The notes: a model not told the origin generated them from the letters alone. Numbered from the stretch's first letter, positions 36,904 through 46,585 are shown. The stretch is DNA of 64,000 nt from Paraburkholderia graminis C4D1M (GCF_000172415.1 NZ_ABLD01000001.1:496001-560000); one strand, 5' to 3'. A program made the numbers and translations.

Positions 36904-37074
36904 ATGCAACAGGACAACGAACCCCTGAATCCCGGCGATGAAGCGCCCCCCGACGCGCCCGGCGTCGGCGAAGACATCTGCCGCGCGTGTCACGGCACCG
37001 GCAAGGTCGAAGGAAAGCAATGCACGGTGTGCGGCGGCACGGGGAAAGTGCTGCAAGGCATCGGCGGCGGTTGA
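36904..37074 (+). CDS. Small DnaJ-type zinc-ribbon protein (56 aa)
   Basis: A very short gene behind GGAGAG. After an acidic, Pro-rich start it encodes two CxxCxGxG units, CRACHGTG (about residues 26-33) and CTVCGGTG (about 40-47). Their four cysteines should bind one zinc ion. DnaJ has four such units; this protein is only the ribbon, with no J-domain. It may bind unfolded proteins or serve in metal or redox handling, but that is inference. It lies in tandem with the repeat protein upstream and the cupin gene downstream. Confidence 0.8.
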   Translation: MQQDNEPLNPGDEAPPDAPGVGEDICRACHGTGKVEGKQCTVCGGTGKVLQGIGGG

Positions 37075-37173
37075 GCGTTCCGCGCGAGCGGGCGCGCTTT
37101 ATGCGGCAGTGCAAGATCGTCCGTGTCCGGCATGCGATTGCCGGACCGGCCACGCTACGCACAGGAGCCATGT

Positions 37174-37776
37174 ATGGACCGAAACCCGCACGAAAGTTCG
37201 CACATAAACTCGCCCGAAGGTTCGCACCAAGACTCGATACACGCGTTCGATGCCGCGCAAACCGAGTACGAAGCCTTCATGCTCGAACCGCACGACTGGG
37301 TGCCGAATAACCGCAAGCTGCCGGTCGTGATTTACCGGCAAGCGGTCGATCCGGCCATCGGCGATCTTGCCGCCGCGTTCGAAGTGCTGTTCGGGCGCAA
37401 CCAGTGGCCGCCGCAGTGGCGCGACGGCATCTTCGACTACCATCATTTCCACTCGACCGCGCACGAAGTGCTCGGCGTCAGCGAGGGTTCGGCCGAAGTG
37501 ATCGTCGGCGGACCGGGCGGGAAAGTGGTGAGCATTTCTGCCGGCGACGCCTTGCTGCTGCCCGCCGGCACCGGCCATTGCCTGCAATCGTTCGAGGGAC
37601 ACTTTCGTGTCGTGGCCGGCTATCCGGCGGGCCAGCAGTGGGACATTCGCCGCGACGCGCTCACGCCGCAGGAACTGGCGGCGATGCACGCATTGCCGTT
37701 TCCGCCGATGGACCCCGTCGACGGCAAGCACGGCCCGCTTTGCGAGCACTGGCTTGGCGCGGCTGAATGCCGCTAG
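37174..37776 (+). CDS. Cupin-fold protein, YjlB-like
   Basis: A 200-residue protein with a single cupin barrel. The metal-site region is DYHHFHSTAHEVLGVSEG (His cluster at 90-97, Glu98), and the second motif is PAGTGHCLQ. The flanking sequence LEPHDWVPNN and the C-terminal PMDPVDGKHGPL match the YjlB group of uncharacterised cupins. The start is ATG 37174 with AGGAG 6 bases upstream. A longer frame from 37123 lacks a Shine-Dalgarno sequence. Function is unknown. Confidence 0.82.
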   Translation: MDRNPHESSHINSPEGSHQDSIHAFDAAQTEYEAFMLEPHDWVPNNRKLPVVIYRQAVDPAIGDLAAAFEVLFGRNQWPPQWRDGIFDYHHFHSTAHEVLGVSEGSAEVIVGGPGGKVVSISAGDALLLPAGTGHCLQSFEGHFRVVAGYPAGQQWDIRRDALTPQELAAMHALPFPPMDPVDGKHGPLCEHWLGAAECR

Positions 37777-38017
37777 TGCGTTCAGTGCACCGGATATCAG
37801 CGGTGCGCGAAGTGCGGCTGATGTCCGAATCCGCAAGCGCGTGTGCAAGCCCCCCGTAAACGCCCCGCGATGTCACGCCGCGTGCACATTTGCGCGCATC
37901 GGCGCATCATCGTCAACGCCTGGGCGATGTTCATGCGTTGCGTGTGAACACCGCTCCCCTGCGACGTCGCGGCAGCGCGCGCGGGCAATCTCCCAACGGC
38001 CGAACAAGGAGTGTCCC

Positions 38018-40102
38018 ATGCAAAACGATCCCGCCCTCGATCAGCTGTGCATCAACACGATTCGCACGCTGTCGATGGACGCTGTGCAGAAAGCCAATTC
38101 CGGCCACCCAGGCACGCCGATGGCGCTCGCGCCGGTTGCCTATCATCTGTGGCAGAACCATTTGCGCTACGACCCGGACGAGCCGCTGTGGCCGAACCGC
38201 GACCGCTTCGTGCTGTCGGTCGGGCATGCGTCGATGCTGCTGTATTCGCTGCTGCATCTCGCGAACGTGAAGGCCGTCGACGAAGAAGGCAAACCGACCG
38301 GCGGTCCCGCGGTGTCGCTCGAGGACATCGAACGTTTTCGTCAGATCGACAGCAAGACGCCGGGCCACCCCGAGTACCGGATGACGACGGGCGTCGAGAC
38401 CACCACGGGTCCGCTCGGCCAGGGTCTCGGCAACAGCGTCGGCATGGCGATGGCCGCGCGCTGGTACGAGAACCGCTTCAACAAGCCCGACGCGCCGCTC
38501 TTCGATTACCGCGTCTACGCGCTGTGCGGCGACGGCGACATGATGGAAGGCATCTCGCACGAAGCGGCGTCGCTCGCCGGCCACCTGAAGCTCTCGAACC
38601 TGATCTGGATCTACGACAGCAATCGCGTGACGATCGAAGGGCACACCGATCTCGCGTACAGCGACGACGTGGAGAGCCGTTTTCGCGGCTATAACTGGCA
38701 CACGCTGCATGTGAACGATGCGAACGACGCCGCCGCGCTCGAAGCCGCGTTCGTCGAAGCAAAAAGTATTACCGACAGGCCGACGCTGATCGTGGTCAAC
38801 AGCATCATCGGCTGGGGCGCGCCGAACAAGCAGGACACCGCGTCCGCGCACGGCGAGGCGCTCGGCGTGCAGGAAGTCGCGCTCACCAAGAAGTTTTACG
38901 GCTGGCCCGAAGACAAATTCTTCTATGTGCCCGACGGTGTGCATGAACGTTTCGCCGCAGGCATCGGCGCGCGCGGCAAGGCGGCGCGCGAGGAATGGCA
39001 GGCGAAATACGACGCCTATGGCAAGCAGTATCCCGAGCTCTCGCGCGAATTCGCGTTGATCGAAGCGCATGAATTGCCGGTGGGTTGGGACAACGACATT
39101 CCGACCTTCGACGCGGACCCGAAAGGCATAGCCACGCGCGAATCGTCGGGCAAGGTGCTGAACGCGATTGCCGCGCGCGTGCCGTGGATGATCGGCGGCG
39201 CGGCCGACCTCGCGCCATCCACGAAAACGAATCTGAAATTCGAGGGCGCGGGCAGTTTCGAGCATGACAACTACGGCGGCCGCAATCTGCATTTCGGCAT
39301 TCGCGAACATGGGATGGGCGCGGTGGTCAACGGTCTGGCGTTGTCGAACCTGCGGCCGTTCGGCTCGACGTTCCTGATTTTCAGCGACTACATGAAGCCG
39401 CCGATTCGCCTGTCGGCGATCATGGAAGTCGAGGCGATTTATGTCTTCACGCACGATTCGATCGGCGTCGGCGAAGATGGCCCGACGCATCAGCCGATCG
39501 AGCAACTCGCCTCGCTGCGTGGCGTGCCCGGCCTGACCGTGCTGCGTCCGGGCGATGCAAACGAAGTGGCCGAAGCATGGCGCGTCGCGCTGACGCAAAA
39601 GCGCCGTCCGGCGTGCATCGTCGTATCGCGGCAAGCGCTGCCTACTTTGGACCGCAGCCGCTATGCATCCGCCGAGGGCGTGAAGAAGGGCGCCTATGTG
39701 CTCGCCGATGCACCCGACGGACAGAAGCCGCAAGTCATTCTGATGGCCACCGGCAGCGAGCTTTCGCTCTGCGTCGACGCCTACGAGAAGCTGAAGGCCG
39801 AGGGCATTGCGGCGCGCGTGGTGTCGATGCCTTCATGGGATCTGTTCGAGCGGCAGGACGAGGCGTATCAGGATGAGGTCTTGCCGCCGGACATCGACGC
39901 GCGAGTCGCAGTCGAGCAGGCCGCGACGCTCGGTTGGGACCGCTACGTCGGCAGGCTTGGCGCGCAAGTCGTGATGCACACGTTCGGCGCTTCTGCGCCG
40001 CTTGCGGATCTGAAGAAGAAGTTCGGCTTCACGCCCGAGCATGTTTATGAAGCGGCGAAGCAGCAGATTGAAAGAGTGCAGAGCAAGCGCAGCCAGGAGT
40101 GA
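38018..40102 (+). CDS. tkt: Transketolase
   Basis: Thiamine-diphosphate enzyme of the pentose phosphate pathway that moves two-carbon units between sugars. The 694-residue protein has all blocks: KANSGHPGTPM near the N terminus, the TPP-binding GDGDMMEGISHEA, the pyrimidine-domain REHGMGAVVNG and the transketolase signature GEDGPTHQPIEQLASLR. The C-terminal domain has MATGSELSL. The start is ATG 38018 behind AAGGAG. It is monocistronic with a strong terminator at 40131-40160. In many Burkholderia tkt precedes gap; that is not the case here. Confidence 0.96.
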   Translation: MQNDPALDQLCINTIRTLSMDAVQKANSGHPGTPMALAPVAYHLWQNHLRYDPDEPLWPNRDRFVLSVGHASMLLYSLLHLANVKAVDEEGKPTGGPAVSLEDIERFRQIDSKTPGHPEYRMTTGVETTTGPLGQGLGNSVGMAMAARWYENRFNKPDAPLFDYRVYALCGDGDMMEGISHEAASLAGHLKLSNLIWIYDSNRVTIEGHTDLAYSDDVESRFRGYNWHTLHVNDANDAAALEAAFVEAKSITDRPTLIVVNSIIGWGAPNKQDTASAHGEALGVQEVALTKKFYGWPEDKFFYVPDGVHERFAAGIGARGKAAREEWQAKYDAYGKQYPELSREFALIEAHELPVGWDNDIPTFDADPKGIATRESSGKVLNAIAARVPWMIGGAADLAPSTKTNLKFEGAGSFEHDNYGGRNLHFGIREHGMGAVVNGLALSNLRPFGSTFLIFSDYMKPPIRLSAIMEVEAIYVFTHDSIGVGEDGPTHQPIEQLASLRGVPGLTVLRPGDANEVAEAWRVALTQKRRPACIVVSRQALPTLDRSRYASAEGVKKGAYVLADAPDGQKPQVILMATGSELSLCVDAYEKLKAEGIAARVVSMPSWDLFERQDEAYQDEVLPPDIDARVAVEQAATLGWDRYVGRLGAQVVMHTFGASAPLADLKKKFGFTPEHVYEAAKQQIERVQSKRSQE

Positions 40103-40130
40103 TGAACGCGCAGGCAATGCGCTAGTACAA

Positions 40131-40160
40131 GCCGGCGGCGTAAAAACCGCCGGTTTTTTT
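40131..40160 (+). terminator. Rho-independent terminator of tkt
   Basis: A perfect 7-bp stem CCGGCGG/CCGCCGG (40132-40138 and 40147-40153) is followed by seven T residues. It ends just before the convergent lipoprotein gene. Confidence 0.93.
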
Positions 40161-40169
40161 ATCGTCAAC

Positions 40170-41255
40170 TCAATTCGCAGGAATCGTTACGACGGGCGCC
40201 TTGCTGCTGGTATCGGCTTCGGCGAGCGCCATCAGATTCTGCACGACCGTGAACGCGTATTTCGAGTCGAAGTCGTTGCGGTCCACCCAATACGACGACG
40301 CGCCATACGGGATCATCACGTAGGCATTCTCGGGCGCGGTCTTGCCCGAATGAATGACGATGGTCGGCCTCGTCTCGCCGCCGATCAGACCCACGGTCGG
40401 CTTCGTCGAACCGTCGCTGATGCGCTCGGCGGGCACCTGTGCCTGCGCGCCGAGATCGGTCAGGATGCCGAGCACCGAACGTGTCACCATCGGAATCTTG
40501 TCGGCCTTCCGCCATGCCGACGACGGTCCGTAAACGATTTCGTAGCTGCGCGTATTCGACGAAAGATGCAGCAGCTTGCGCACACGCGCGACGTCGGCGG
40601 TGATTTGCGGCGAGTCGCCGCTGGTGGTTGCGCCCATCACGAGAAAGACGCGCATCGGCTCGTTCTTGTCGCCCGTGTTGCGCGATTCCACATTCAACTC
40701 GCCCGCGAGTTGCAGACGCCGCAACGCGCGCAGCAATTCGAAAAAGCCCGGCGCGCCGGCGCTGTTTTCACCGCCGAGCGCGTTACCGTTCTGCAAGCCG
40801 CCCACCGATTGTGCGGTAATGCGCAACAGCAGATCGATCGGAACGCCGCCTTCGGCGAGCGGCAGCACGAGCGCCGGCGCGAGCGGCCGGATATAAGCGG
40901 AGGCGAAGGCTTCGCCGGTGGTCGGTGTGAACGTGAAAGTAGGGTGATTCGAGTACGACACGCTGCCGGTGGCAAGCGCATAGTTCGGCTGACTGCCCGA
41001 GCCCACGTTTGCGGTCGCGCCGCCGCCGGCATCGAACGTATAGGCCGCGATGATGCTGCTGACCGTGAGAAACGCGGGCGCGTCGCCATAGCGCAAGCCG
41101 ACCACGGCCGCGAGAATCTCGCGCTTTTTTGCATCGCCGAGTGCGCGGGCATAGTCGACCTGATCGGCCTTCAGGCGCGCGGGGCCAATATGCACGCAGG
41201 CGGAAGAAAGGCACGCCGCGCACAGTGCGGCTGTTACCGAAACGGCTTTGATCAT
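40170..41255 (-). CDS. Uncharacterised conserved protein, possible outer-membrane lipoprotein
   Basis: A 361-residue exported protein that I do not recognise functionally. The start MIKAVSVTAALCAACLSSAC suggests a signal peptide, with Cys20 as a possible lipidation site, although the lipobox is imperfect. Conserved-looking parts are ALGDAKKREILAAVVGLRYGD, FLTVSSIIAAYTFDAGG and VYGPSSAWRKADKIPMVTRS. The start at 41255 is chosen for the signal peptide; upstream residues in the longer frame are basic. It is convergent with tkt and downstream of zapE on the same strand. Confidence 0.7.
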   Translation of the reverse strand: MIKAVSVTAALCAACLSSACVHIGPARLKADQVDYARALGDAKKREILAAVVGLRYGDAPAFLTVSSIIAAYTFDAGGGATANVGSGSQPNYALATGSVSYSNHPTFTFTPTTGEAFASAYIRPLAPALVLPLAEGGVPIDLLLRITAQSVGGLQNGNALGGENSAGAPGFFELLRALRRLQLAGELNVESRNTGDKNEPMRVFLVMGATTSGDSPQITADVARVRKLLHLSSNTRSYEIVYGPSSAWRKADKIPMVTRSVLGILTDLGAQAQVPAERISDGSTKPTVGLIGGETRPTIVIHSGKTAPENAYVMIPYGASSYWVDRNDFDSKYAFTVVQNLMALAEADTSSKAPVVTIPAN

Positions 41256-41349
41256 CTCGGAGTGTTTATCCGCTGAAGAATGAAACTTCAACGGCGGTAG
41301 CACGGTGCATTCCCGTATCGATCGTATGCGGGTTTTTAAGCGTGCTGGC

Positions 41350-42426
41350 TCAGCGTTCGTCCGCTGTTTGCGCTGGCCGGTCCATCGCATCGTCGAGCGC
41401 ATTCCGATAGCCGCGCGATTGCATTTCCGCGAGCCGGCTCAGCGTTCTCGACAGATCATGCGCGCCTTCGAGGCCGCCCAACGCGGCATGAATCGGTTGA
41501 TCCGATGCAATGAACAGCGCGCGCTTGCGGTCGTAAAGAATGTCGACGAGCCATACGAGCCGCTGCAGCGTATGCGCTTTCGTGAGCCATTCGGTACGCA
41601 CGTTGTCGACGATGAGCCCACGCCAGCGCTCGGCGAGATCGAGGTAGTCGAGATGTGAACGGCTCGCCACGCAAAGCGCTTCGAAGTCGGCCCATAGAAG
41701 AGCCGCGCCGACCGCCCGCGCAATCAGCGGGCGGCCTGCTGCGCTGAGCTTCGTCGCGTCGAGTGCGCCGCTGCTTTCGTAGCGCAGAAAAACATCGCGC
41801 AGCGCGTCGCCGGTCGCGGCATCGAGCGGAGAAAAGAAACGCGGCGACGGATGCGCCTGACCGCCGAAACGATAATCGCGCGCGCCGTCGAAATGAATCA
41901 CGCGAAAGTGCTGCCTGATCTGCCCGATGGTCGGCAAGAAACGCTCGTGAAACTCCGGGTCGGACAATAGATGCTCCGGCGCGTAGTTCGACGTCAGCAT
42001 GATGCGCGTGCCGAGCGCGATGGCCGTGTCGAGAAAGCGGCCCATTAGAAACGCGTCGGCAATGTCGTGCACATGGAATTCGTCGAAGCACAACAGCTCG
42101 ATGCCATCAAGCCATTGCTTCGACACGGAGCCGAGCCGGTCGTCGCCACGCGGTTCGTTCACGAGGCGCCGGTTCATCTCGCGCAGAAACTCGTGAAAAT
42201 GCAGACGCCGCTTGCGGCAATCCGCGAGTTCGAACACGGTATCGACCACGAGGCTTTTGCCGCGTCCAGGCAGTCCGTGGCAATACACGCCCTGGTATCG
42301 TGAGTGAAAATCGCGCGCAGCCGGGCGGAGTAATTCGGCGAGCGCCGCCATGGCCTCGCGTTGCCTCGCATCGGCAACGATGCCGCGCGCGGCGAGACTG
42401 TTTTCGATCAGCGCTTCATCGAGCAT
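41350..42426 (-). CDS. zapE: Cell division ATPase ZapE (AFG1/LACE1 family)
   Basis: AAA-type ATPase of 358 residues that associates with the Z-ring during stress in E. coli. Walker A is GLPGRGKS (51-58) and Walker B is CFDEF (113-117). The AFG1-specific blocks MLTSNYAPEHLL and FLPTIGQIRQHF are present. It lacks the mitochondrial-type extension. The length fits bacterial ZapE. The ATG at 42426 is used. In many beta-proteobacteria zapE follows lpd/odhL, but here it stands next to an unknown lipoprotein gene. Confidence 0.88.
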   Translation of the reverse strand: MLDEALIENSLAARGIVADARQREAMAALAELLRPAARDFHSRYQGVYCHGLPGRGKSLVVDTVFELADCRKRRLHFHEFLREMNRRLVNEPRGDDRLGSVSKQWLDGIELLCFDEFHVHDIADAFLMGRFLDTAIALGTRIMLTSNYAPEHLLSDPEFHERFLPTIGQIRQHFRVIHFDGARDYRFGGQAHPSPRFFSPLDAATGDALRDVFLRYESSGALDATKLSAAGRPLIARAVGAALLWADFEALCVASRSHLDYLDLAERWRGLIVDNVRTEWLTKAHTLQRLVWLVDILYDRKRALFIASDQPIHAALGGLEGAHDLSRTLSRLAEMQSRGYRNALDDAMDRPAQTADER

Positions 42427-42582
42427 AGGGTGCGCTGCTGGATCGACAGGGGTTTATCTTGTGGCGCTGAACGGCGCTCATGATCGAATCCCGTAAGCGT
42501 GCCGGAATGGATGCGGCGAATGCGCGTAATGTTACCGCAGCGTTTTGGTCGCGCTGCGCCGCGCCGTGCATCAGGAACACAC

Positions 42583-43485
42583 TCAGCCGGTTTTAATCGG
42601 CTGCTTCGGCGCGTCTTGCGGCTCGAGGCCGAAGCGCTCGTATTGCGCGATCACCTGTGCACCGAACAGCAGCAGCGTCGCGAGCCATTCGAGGCTGAAC
42701 AGAATCACGATCGCCATCGTGAGCGAGCCGTACACCACGCTGACTTGCGAAAGCGTCGCGAAGTACCACACCAGCACATGCCGCGTGATCTCCCACAACA
42801 CGGCCGCGACAATACCGCCGAACAGCGCGTGTTTCAGCGACGGCCGTCCTACCGGCATCACCATATAAATCGACGTCAGCACAAAAATCTCACCGGCGAG
42901 ACCCAGCAGATACAGCAGCACGCGCGACGCACCTTGCAGCGAAACATAGGTGCCGAACAGATCGATGCCGGCGGCGCCGACCGCTTCGAGTCCACTCGAC
43001 ACAACGGTGACGATCAGCGCGCCGACGCCGAGGAACAGGATGTAGCAATACGGCAGCAGCGCCGAGAGCAAAAAATGTCGCCGCCGTATGACCACGCGAT
43101 GCACGAAGATAAGCGACATCGCATTCTCGAGCACGGTGAACGCAAGCGAACTGAAGAACAGCATCGTGACGAACAGCACCCAGCCGACCACCGCGCGATG
43201 AGCGAGGAAATTGGCGAGTTCATGCACGAGCGCCTTCGACTGGCCGGGCACGAGCCACTGCAGAAGATGCCCCAGCGCGGACAACAAAACGTGTTGCGGC
43301 ACGATGCGCGACAGTGCGATGACGATGAGTATCATCAGCGGCACGATGGAAAGCAGCGCGTAATACGCGACCGCGCCGGCGAGCAGCAGTCCCTGGTTCG
43401 CGCGAAATGCTTTGAGCGCGTCGAGCGTAAACCGGCCCGGATGTTTCGCGACGTACAGCGTGCGTCGATCGATGATGAAGTGCAT
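42583..43485 (-). CDS. YihY/BrkB family membrane protein
   Basis: A 300-residue inner-membrane protein with about six hydrophobic helices. The family features are visible: GLLLAGAVAYYALLSIVPLMILI near the N terminus, a variable central loop, and SVVYGSLTMAIVILFSLEWLATLLLFGAQ near the C terminus (shown as YGSLTMAIVILFSLEW). These proteins were once called RNase BN, which is incorrect; the function is unknown. The start MHFIIDRRTLYV at 43485 has GAGG upstream, and a longer frame from 43551 is rejected. It is divergent from the exonuclease gene. Confidence 0.82.
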   Translation of the reverse strand: MHFIIDRRTLYVAKHPGRFTLDALKAFRANQGLLLAGAVAYYALLSIVPLMILIVIALSRIVPQHVLLSALGHLLQWLVPGQSKALVHELANFLAHRAVVGWVLFVTMLFFSSLAFTVLENAMSLIFVHRVVIRRRHFLLSALLPYCYILFLGVGALIVTVVSSGLEAVGAAGIDLFGTYVSLQGASRVLLYLLGLAGEIFVLTSIYMVMPVGRPSLKHALFGGIVAAVLWEITRHVLVWYFATLSQVSVVYGSLTMAIVILFSLEWLATLLLFGAQVIAQYERFGLEPQDAPKQPIKTG

Positions 43486-43620
43486 GGGTCCTCGCAACAA
43501 GCGCGTTTCGTGCCGCCGATGAGCGGCGCATTCCGACACGCCTGATCGCAAACATAAGCAAGAAAGCCGCCATGCTTATGACAGTCCACCCGGGAATAAC
43601 CTTTGCTTGATACGGGCGAC

Positions 43621-44775
43621 ATGGCATCCGAACCCACCTCGAATATCGCAGCGGACAATGCCGGCCCCGGGGACCTCGTCATCGCACGGCCCGAGGGTTT
43701 GTATTGTCCGCCGGGCGATTTTTATATCGATCCGTGGCAGCCCGTCGAGCGCGCCGTGATCACGCATGCGCACTCGGATCATGCGCGCTTCGGGCATCGG
43801 CACTATCTCGCATCGCGTGCGGGCGCGAACGTGCTGCTCTCGCGTCTGCCCGACATCTCGCTGCAAACGCTCGCGTATGGCGAGCGGCTCGACATCAACG
43901 GCGTCACTGTCTCGCTGCATCCGGCGGGACATGTGCTCGGTTCCGCGCAATTGCGCATCGAATACGGTGGCCGCGTGTGGGTCGCATCGGGCGACTACAA
44001 GCTGGACCCCGACCCGACCTGCGATGCATTCGAGCCCGTGCGTTGCGATACATTCATCACCGAATCCACCTTCGGTCTGCCGATCTACCGATGGGACACG
44101 CCGCAAACCGTGTTCGACGGAATCGATTCATGGTGGCGTCACAACGCGGCCCAGGGGCGCGCGTCCGTGTTGTTCTGCTATTCGTTCGGCAAGGCGCAGC
44201 GCGTGCTGGCGAGCGTCGACGCGGGCATCGGGCCGATCTTCTGTCATGGCGCGGTCGAGCCGCTCAACCGCGCGTATCGCGAGGCCGGCGTGCGCTTGCC
44301 GCCGGTACGGCTCGTCAGCGAAATTCCGCCGAAAGAGAAGGCCACGTTCAAACAGGCGCTGATCGTCGCGCCGCCGTCGGCGCAAGGCAGCGCGTGGCTC
44401 AAACGCTTCGGCGACTATAGCGACGCTTTCGCGTCGGGCTGGATGCGCCTGCGCGGCGCGCGCCGCAGGCGCGGCGTCGACCGCGGCTTCGTGCTCTCCG
44501 ATCATGCGGATTGGCCCGCGCTGCAAACGGCGATTCACGCGAGCGGCGCACAGCGCGTCATCGTCACGCATGGATCGGTTGAACCGATGGTGCGCTGGCT
44601 GCGCGAGCAAGGGCTCGAAGCGGGAGCCTTCGCGACGCAATACGGCGACGACACGGTCGAAGCCGATGCGTTGGGCAGCGTCGAAACCGTCACGCAAGAC
44701 GCGGTGACACATGCACCGGGCGACGAAGCCCGCGCGCCCGCATTCGACGCCAACGATACCGCGAGCCGTTCATGA
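43621..44775 (+). CDS. Ligase-associated DNA exonuclease (beta-CASP metallo-beta-lactamase)
   Basis: Predicted zinc-dependent nuclease that partners with an ATP-dependent DNA ligase. The 384-residue protein has HAHSDHAR (49-56), the metallo-beta-lactamase signature, and LHPAGHVLGSAQL, ASGDYK and ITESTFGLP. The late SDHADW and VTHG motifs are typical of beta-CASP/SNM1-like proteins. The ATG at 43621 is used; a TTG at 43603 adds six residues. The stop overlaps the ligase start by 4 bp. It is part of the bacterial ligase-associated repair set. Confidence 0.88.
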   Translation: MASEPTSNIAADNAGPGDLVIARPEGLYCPPGDFYIDPWQPVERAVITHAHSDHARFGHRHYLASRAGANVLLSRLPDISLQTLAYGERLDINGVTVSLHPAGHVLGSAQLRIEYGGRVWVASGDYKLDPDPTCDAFEPVRCDTFITESTFGLPIYRWDTPQTVFDGIDSWWRHNAAQGRASVLFCYSFGKAQRVLASVDAGIGPIFCHGAVEPLNRAYREAGVRLPPVRLVSEIPPKEKATFKQALIVAPPSAQGSAWLKRFGDYSDAFASGWMRLRGARRRRGVDRGFVLSDHADWPALQTAIHASGAQRVIVTHGSVEPMVRWLREQGLEAGAFATQYGDDTVEADALGSVETVTQDAVTHAPGDEARAPAFDANDTASRS

Positions 44776-46457
44776 AGCGCTTCGCCGCTCTTTACACCGC
44801 GCTCGACGCGACCACTTCCACGCATGACAAGCTCGAAGCGCTCACGAGTTATTTCTCCGTGGCCGAGCCTGAAGATGCCGCGTGGGCATCGTATTTTCTG
44901 GCGGGCGGCAAGCCGCGGCAATCGGTGCCCACGCGCCTGCTGACCGAGTTCGCGCGCGAACGCGCCGGCTTGCCCGCATGGCTTTTCGAAGAGTCGTATC
45001 ACGCAGTGGGCGATCTGGCGGAGACCATCGCGCATATTCTGCCGCCCGCGCAACGCAGCTCCGAACTCGGCCTCACACAATGGATCGAGCAGCGCGTGCT
45101 GATCTTGCGCGGTCTTCCGCCGGACGAATTGCGCACGCGTCTTTTCAGCTATTGGGACGAACTCGACTGGAGCGGTCGCTTCTTGCTCACGAAGCTGATC
45201 GGCGGCGGCTTTCGTGTCGGGGTCGCGCGGCAACTCGTCGTGCGAGCGCTCGCGGAAGTGGCCGGTGTCGACCATAAGCGGATCGCGCAACGCATGGTCG
45301 GATGGACCGATTCGCGGCAGAAGCCGGACGCCGCGCGCTATCTGCGGCTGATCGCGCCCGAGGCATCAGAACTTGCCGGCGACGATGCGCAGCATCCAAC
45401 AGAGCGGCACGACAGCGATCTCGGCCTGCCGTATCCGTTCTTTCTCGCGCATCCGTTGCAGGCCGATCCCGAGACGCTCGGCGATCCGTCGCACTGGCTG
45501 ATCGAATGGAAGTGGGACGGCATACGCGCGCAACTCGTCAAGCGTGCGGGACGCGTGTGGTTGTGGTCGCGCGGCGAGGACCTGATCACCGATCGCTTTC
45601 CCGAAGTCACCGCGTTGGGCGAGGCCTTGCCCGACGGCTTCGTGATAGACGGCGAGATTCTTGCGTGGGAGCCGGGCGCTATCGCGCCATTGCCGTTCGC
45701 GCGTTTGCAACCGCGCATCGCGCGCAAGACGCTGACGAAAAAAATTCTCGCCGATTCGCCCGCTGCATTGCTCGCTTACGATCTGCTCGAAGCGGACGGC
45801 AAAGATTTGCGCATGACGCCGCTCGTCGAACGGCGTGCGCGTCTCGACGCGCTGGCGGCATCGCTCGACACCACGCTTGCGCGCGATTTGCTGCGCGTAT
45901 CGCCGCTCGTATCGGCAGCCGATTGGCAGACGTTGGCTGCACTGCGTGAAGAAAGCCGCGCGCGCGGCGTCGAAGGCTTCATGCTGAAGGAGCGCGAGTC
46001 GTTGTATGGCGTGGGCCGCACGAAGGCTTCGGGTACGTGGTGGAAATGGAAGATCGATCCGTATGCGGTGGACGCCGTACTGGTTTACGCGCAGCGCGGA
46101 CACGGTCGACGCGCGAGCCTGTACACCGACTTCACGTTCGCAGTGTGGGACGAAGCCAATGGCGTGCGCACGCTCGTGCCGTTCGCCAAAGCGTATTCGG
46201 GTCTTACCGATGAGGAAATGCGCCAGGTTGACGCAATCGTGCGCAAGACTACGATCGAGAAGTTCGGACCGGTGCGTAGCGTGACGCCGACACTCGTATT
46301 CGAAATCGGCTTTGAAGGCATACAGGCGAGTACGCGTCATAAATCCGGCGTGGCGGTGCGCTTCCCGCGCATGCTGCGCTGGCGCACGGACAAGCATATC
46401 GACGACGCCGATACGCTCGCGATGCTCAAGGGTTTCATCGACGATCGGGCCGCATAA
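44772..46457 (+). CDS. ATP-dependent DNA ligase (ligase-associated cluster type)
   Basis: Seals nicks using ATP. The 561-residue protein has an N-terminal DNA-binding domain (about 1-215). The adenylation domain has the nucleophile Lys247 in EWKWDGIRAQ, followed by DGEILAW, EGFMLKE and TWWKWK (motifs III-V). The C-terminal OB domain has KSGVAVRFPRMLRWR. The length and domain order match the type encoded with an exonuclease, a DEXH helicase and the PdeM nuclease. Here only the exonuclease is adjacent (4-bp overlap); the next gene is a receiver protein. No Ku or LigD is nearby. Confidence 0.92.
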   Translation: MKRFAALYTALDATTSTHDKLEALTSYFSVAEPEDAAWASYFLAGGKPRQSVPTRLLTEFARERAGLPAWLFEESYHAVGDLAETIAHILPPAQRSSELGLTQWIEQRVLILRGLPPDELRTRLFSYWDELDWSGRFLLTKLIGGGFRVGVARQLVVRALAEVAGVDHKRIAQRMVGWTDSRQKPDAARYLRLIAPEASELAGDDAQHPTERHDSDLGLPYPFFLAHPLQADPETLGDPSHWLIEWKWDGIRAQLVKRAGRVWLWSRGEDLITDRFPEVTALGEALPDGFVIDGEILAWEPGAIAPLPFARLQPRIARKTLTKKILADSPAALLAYDLLEADGKDLRMTPLVERRARLDALAASLDTTLARDLLRVSPLVSAADWQTLAALREESRARGVEGFMLKERESLYGVGRTKASGTWWKWKIDPYAVDAVLVYAQRGHGRRASLYTDFTFAVWDEANGVRTLVPFAKAYSGLTDEEMRQVDAIVRKTTIEKFGPVRSVTPTLVFEIGFEGIQASTRHKSGVAVRFPRMLRWRTDKHIDDADTLAMLKGFIDDRAA

Positions 46458-46585
46458 GCGCCGCAGTCATTCACCAAGCATCTAAGCCACACCATGTAAG
46501 CAACAACAACGCGGCGCGGGAGCGAATCTTGCGGCCGTGCGCCGGGTGCCGCATAGCGGCGCACGCGACGATCAAGGAGAAGAAG

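Noticed and set aside
37931..39733. 600-codon open frame antisense to transketolase
   Set aside because: Shadow frame of a well-conserved gene, with no start signal.
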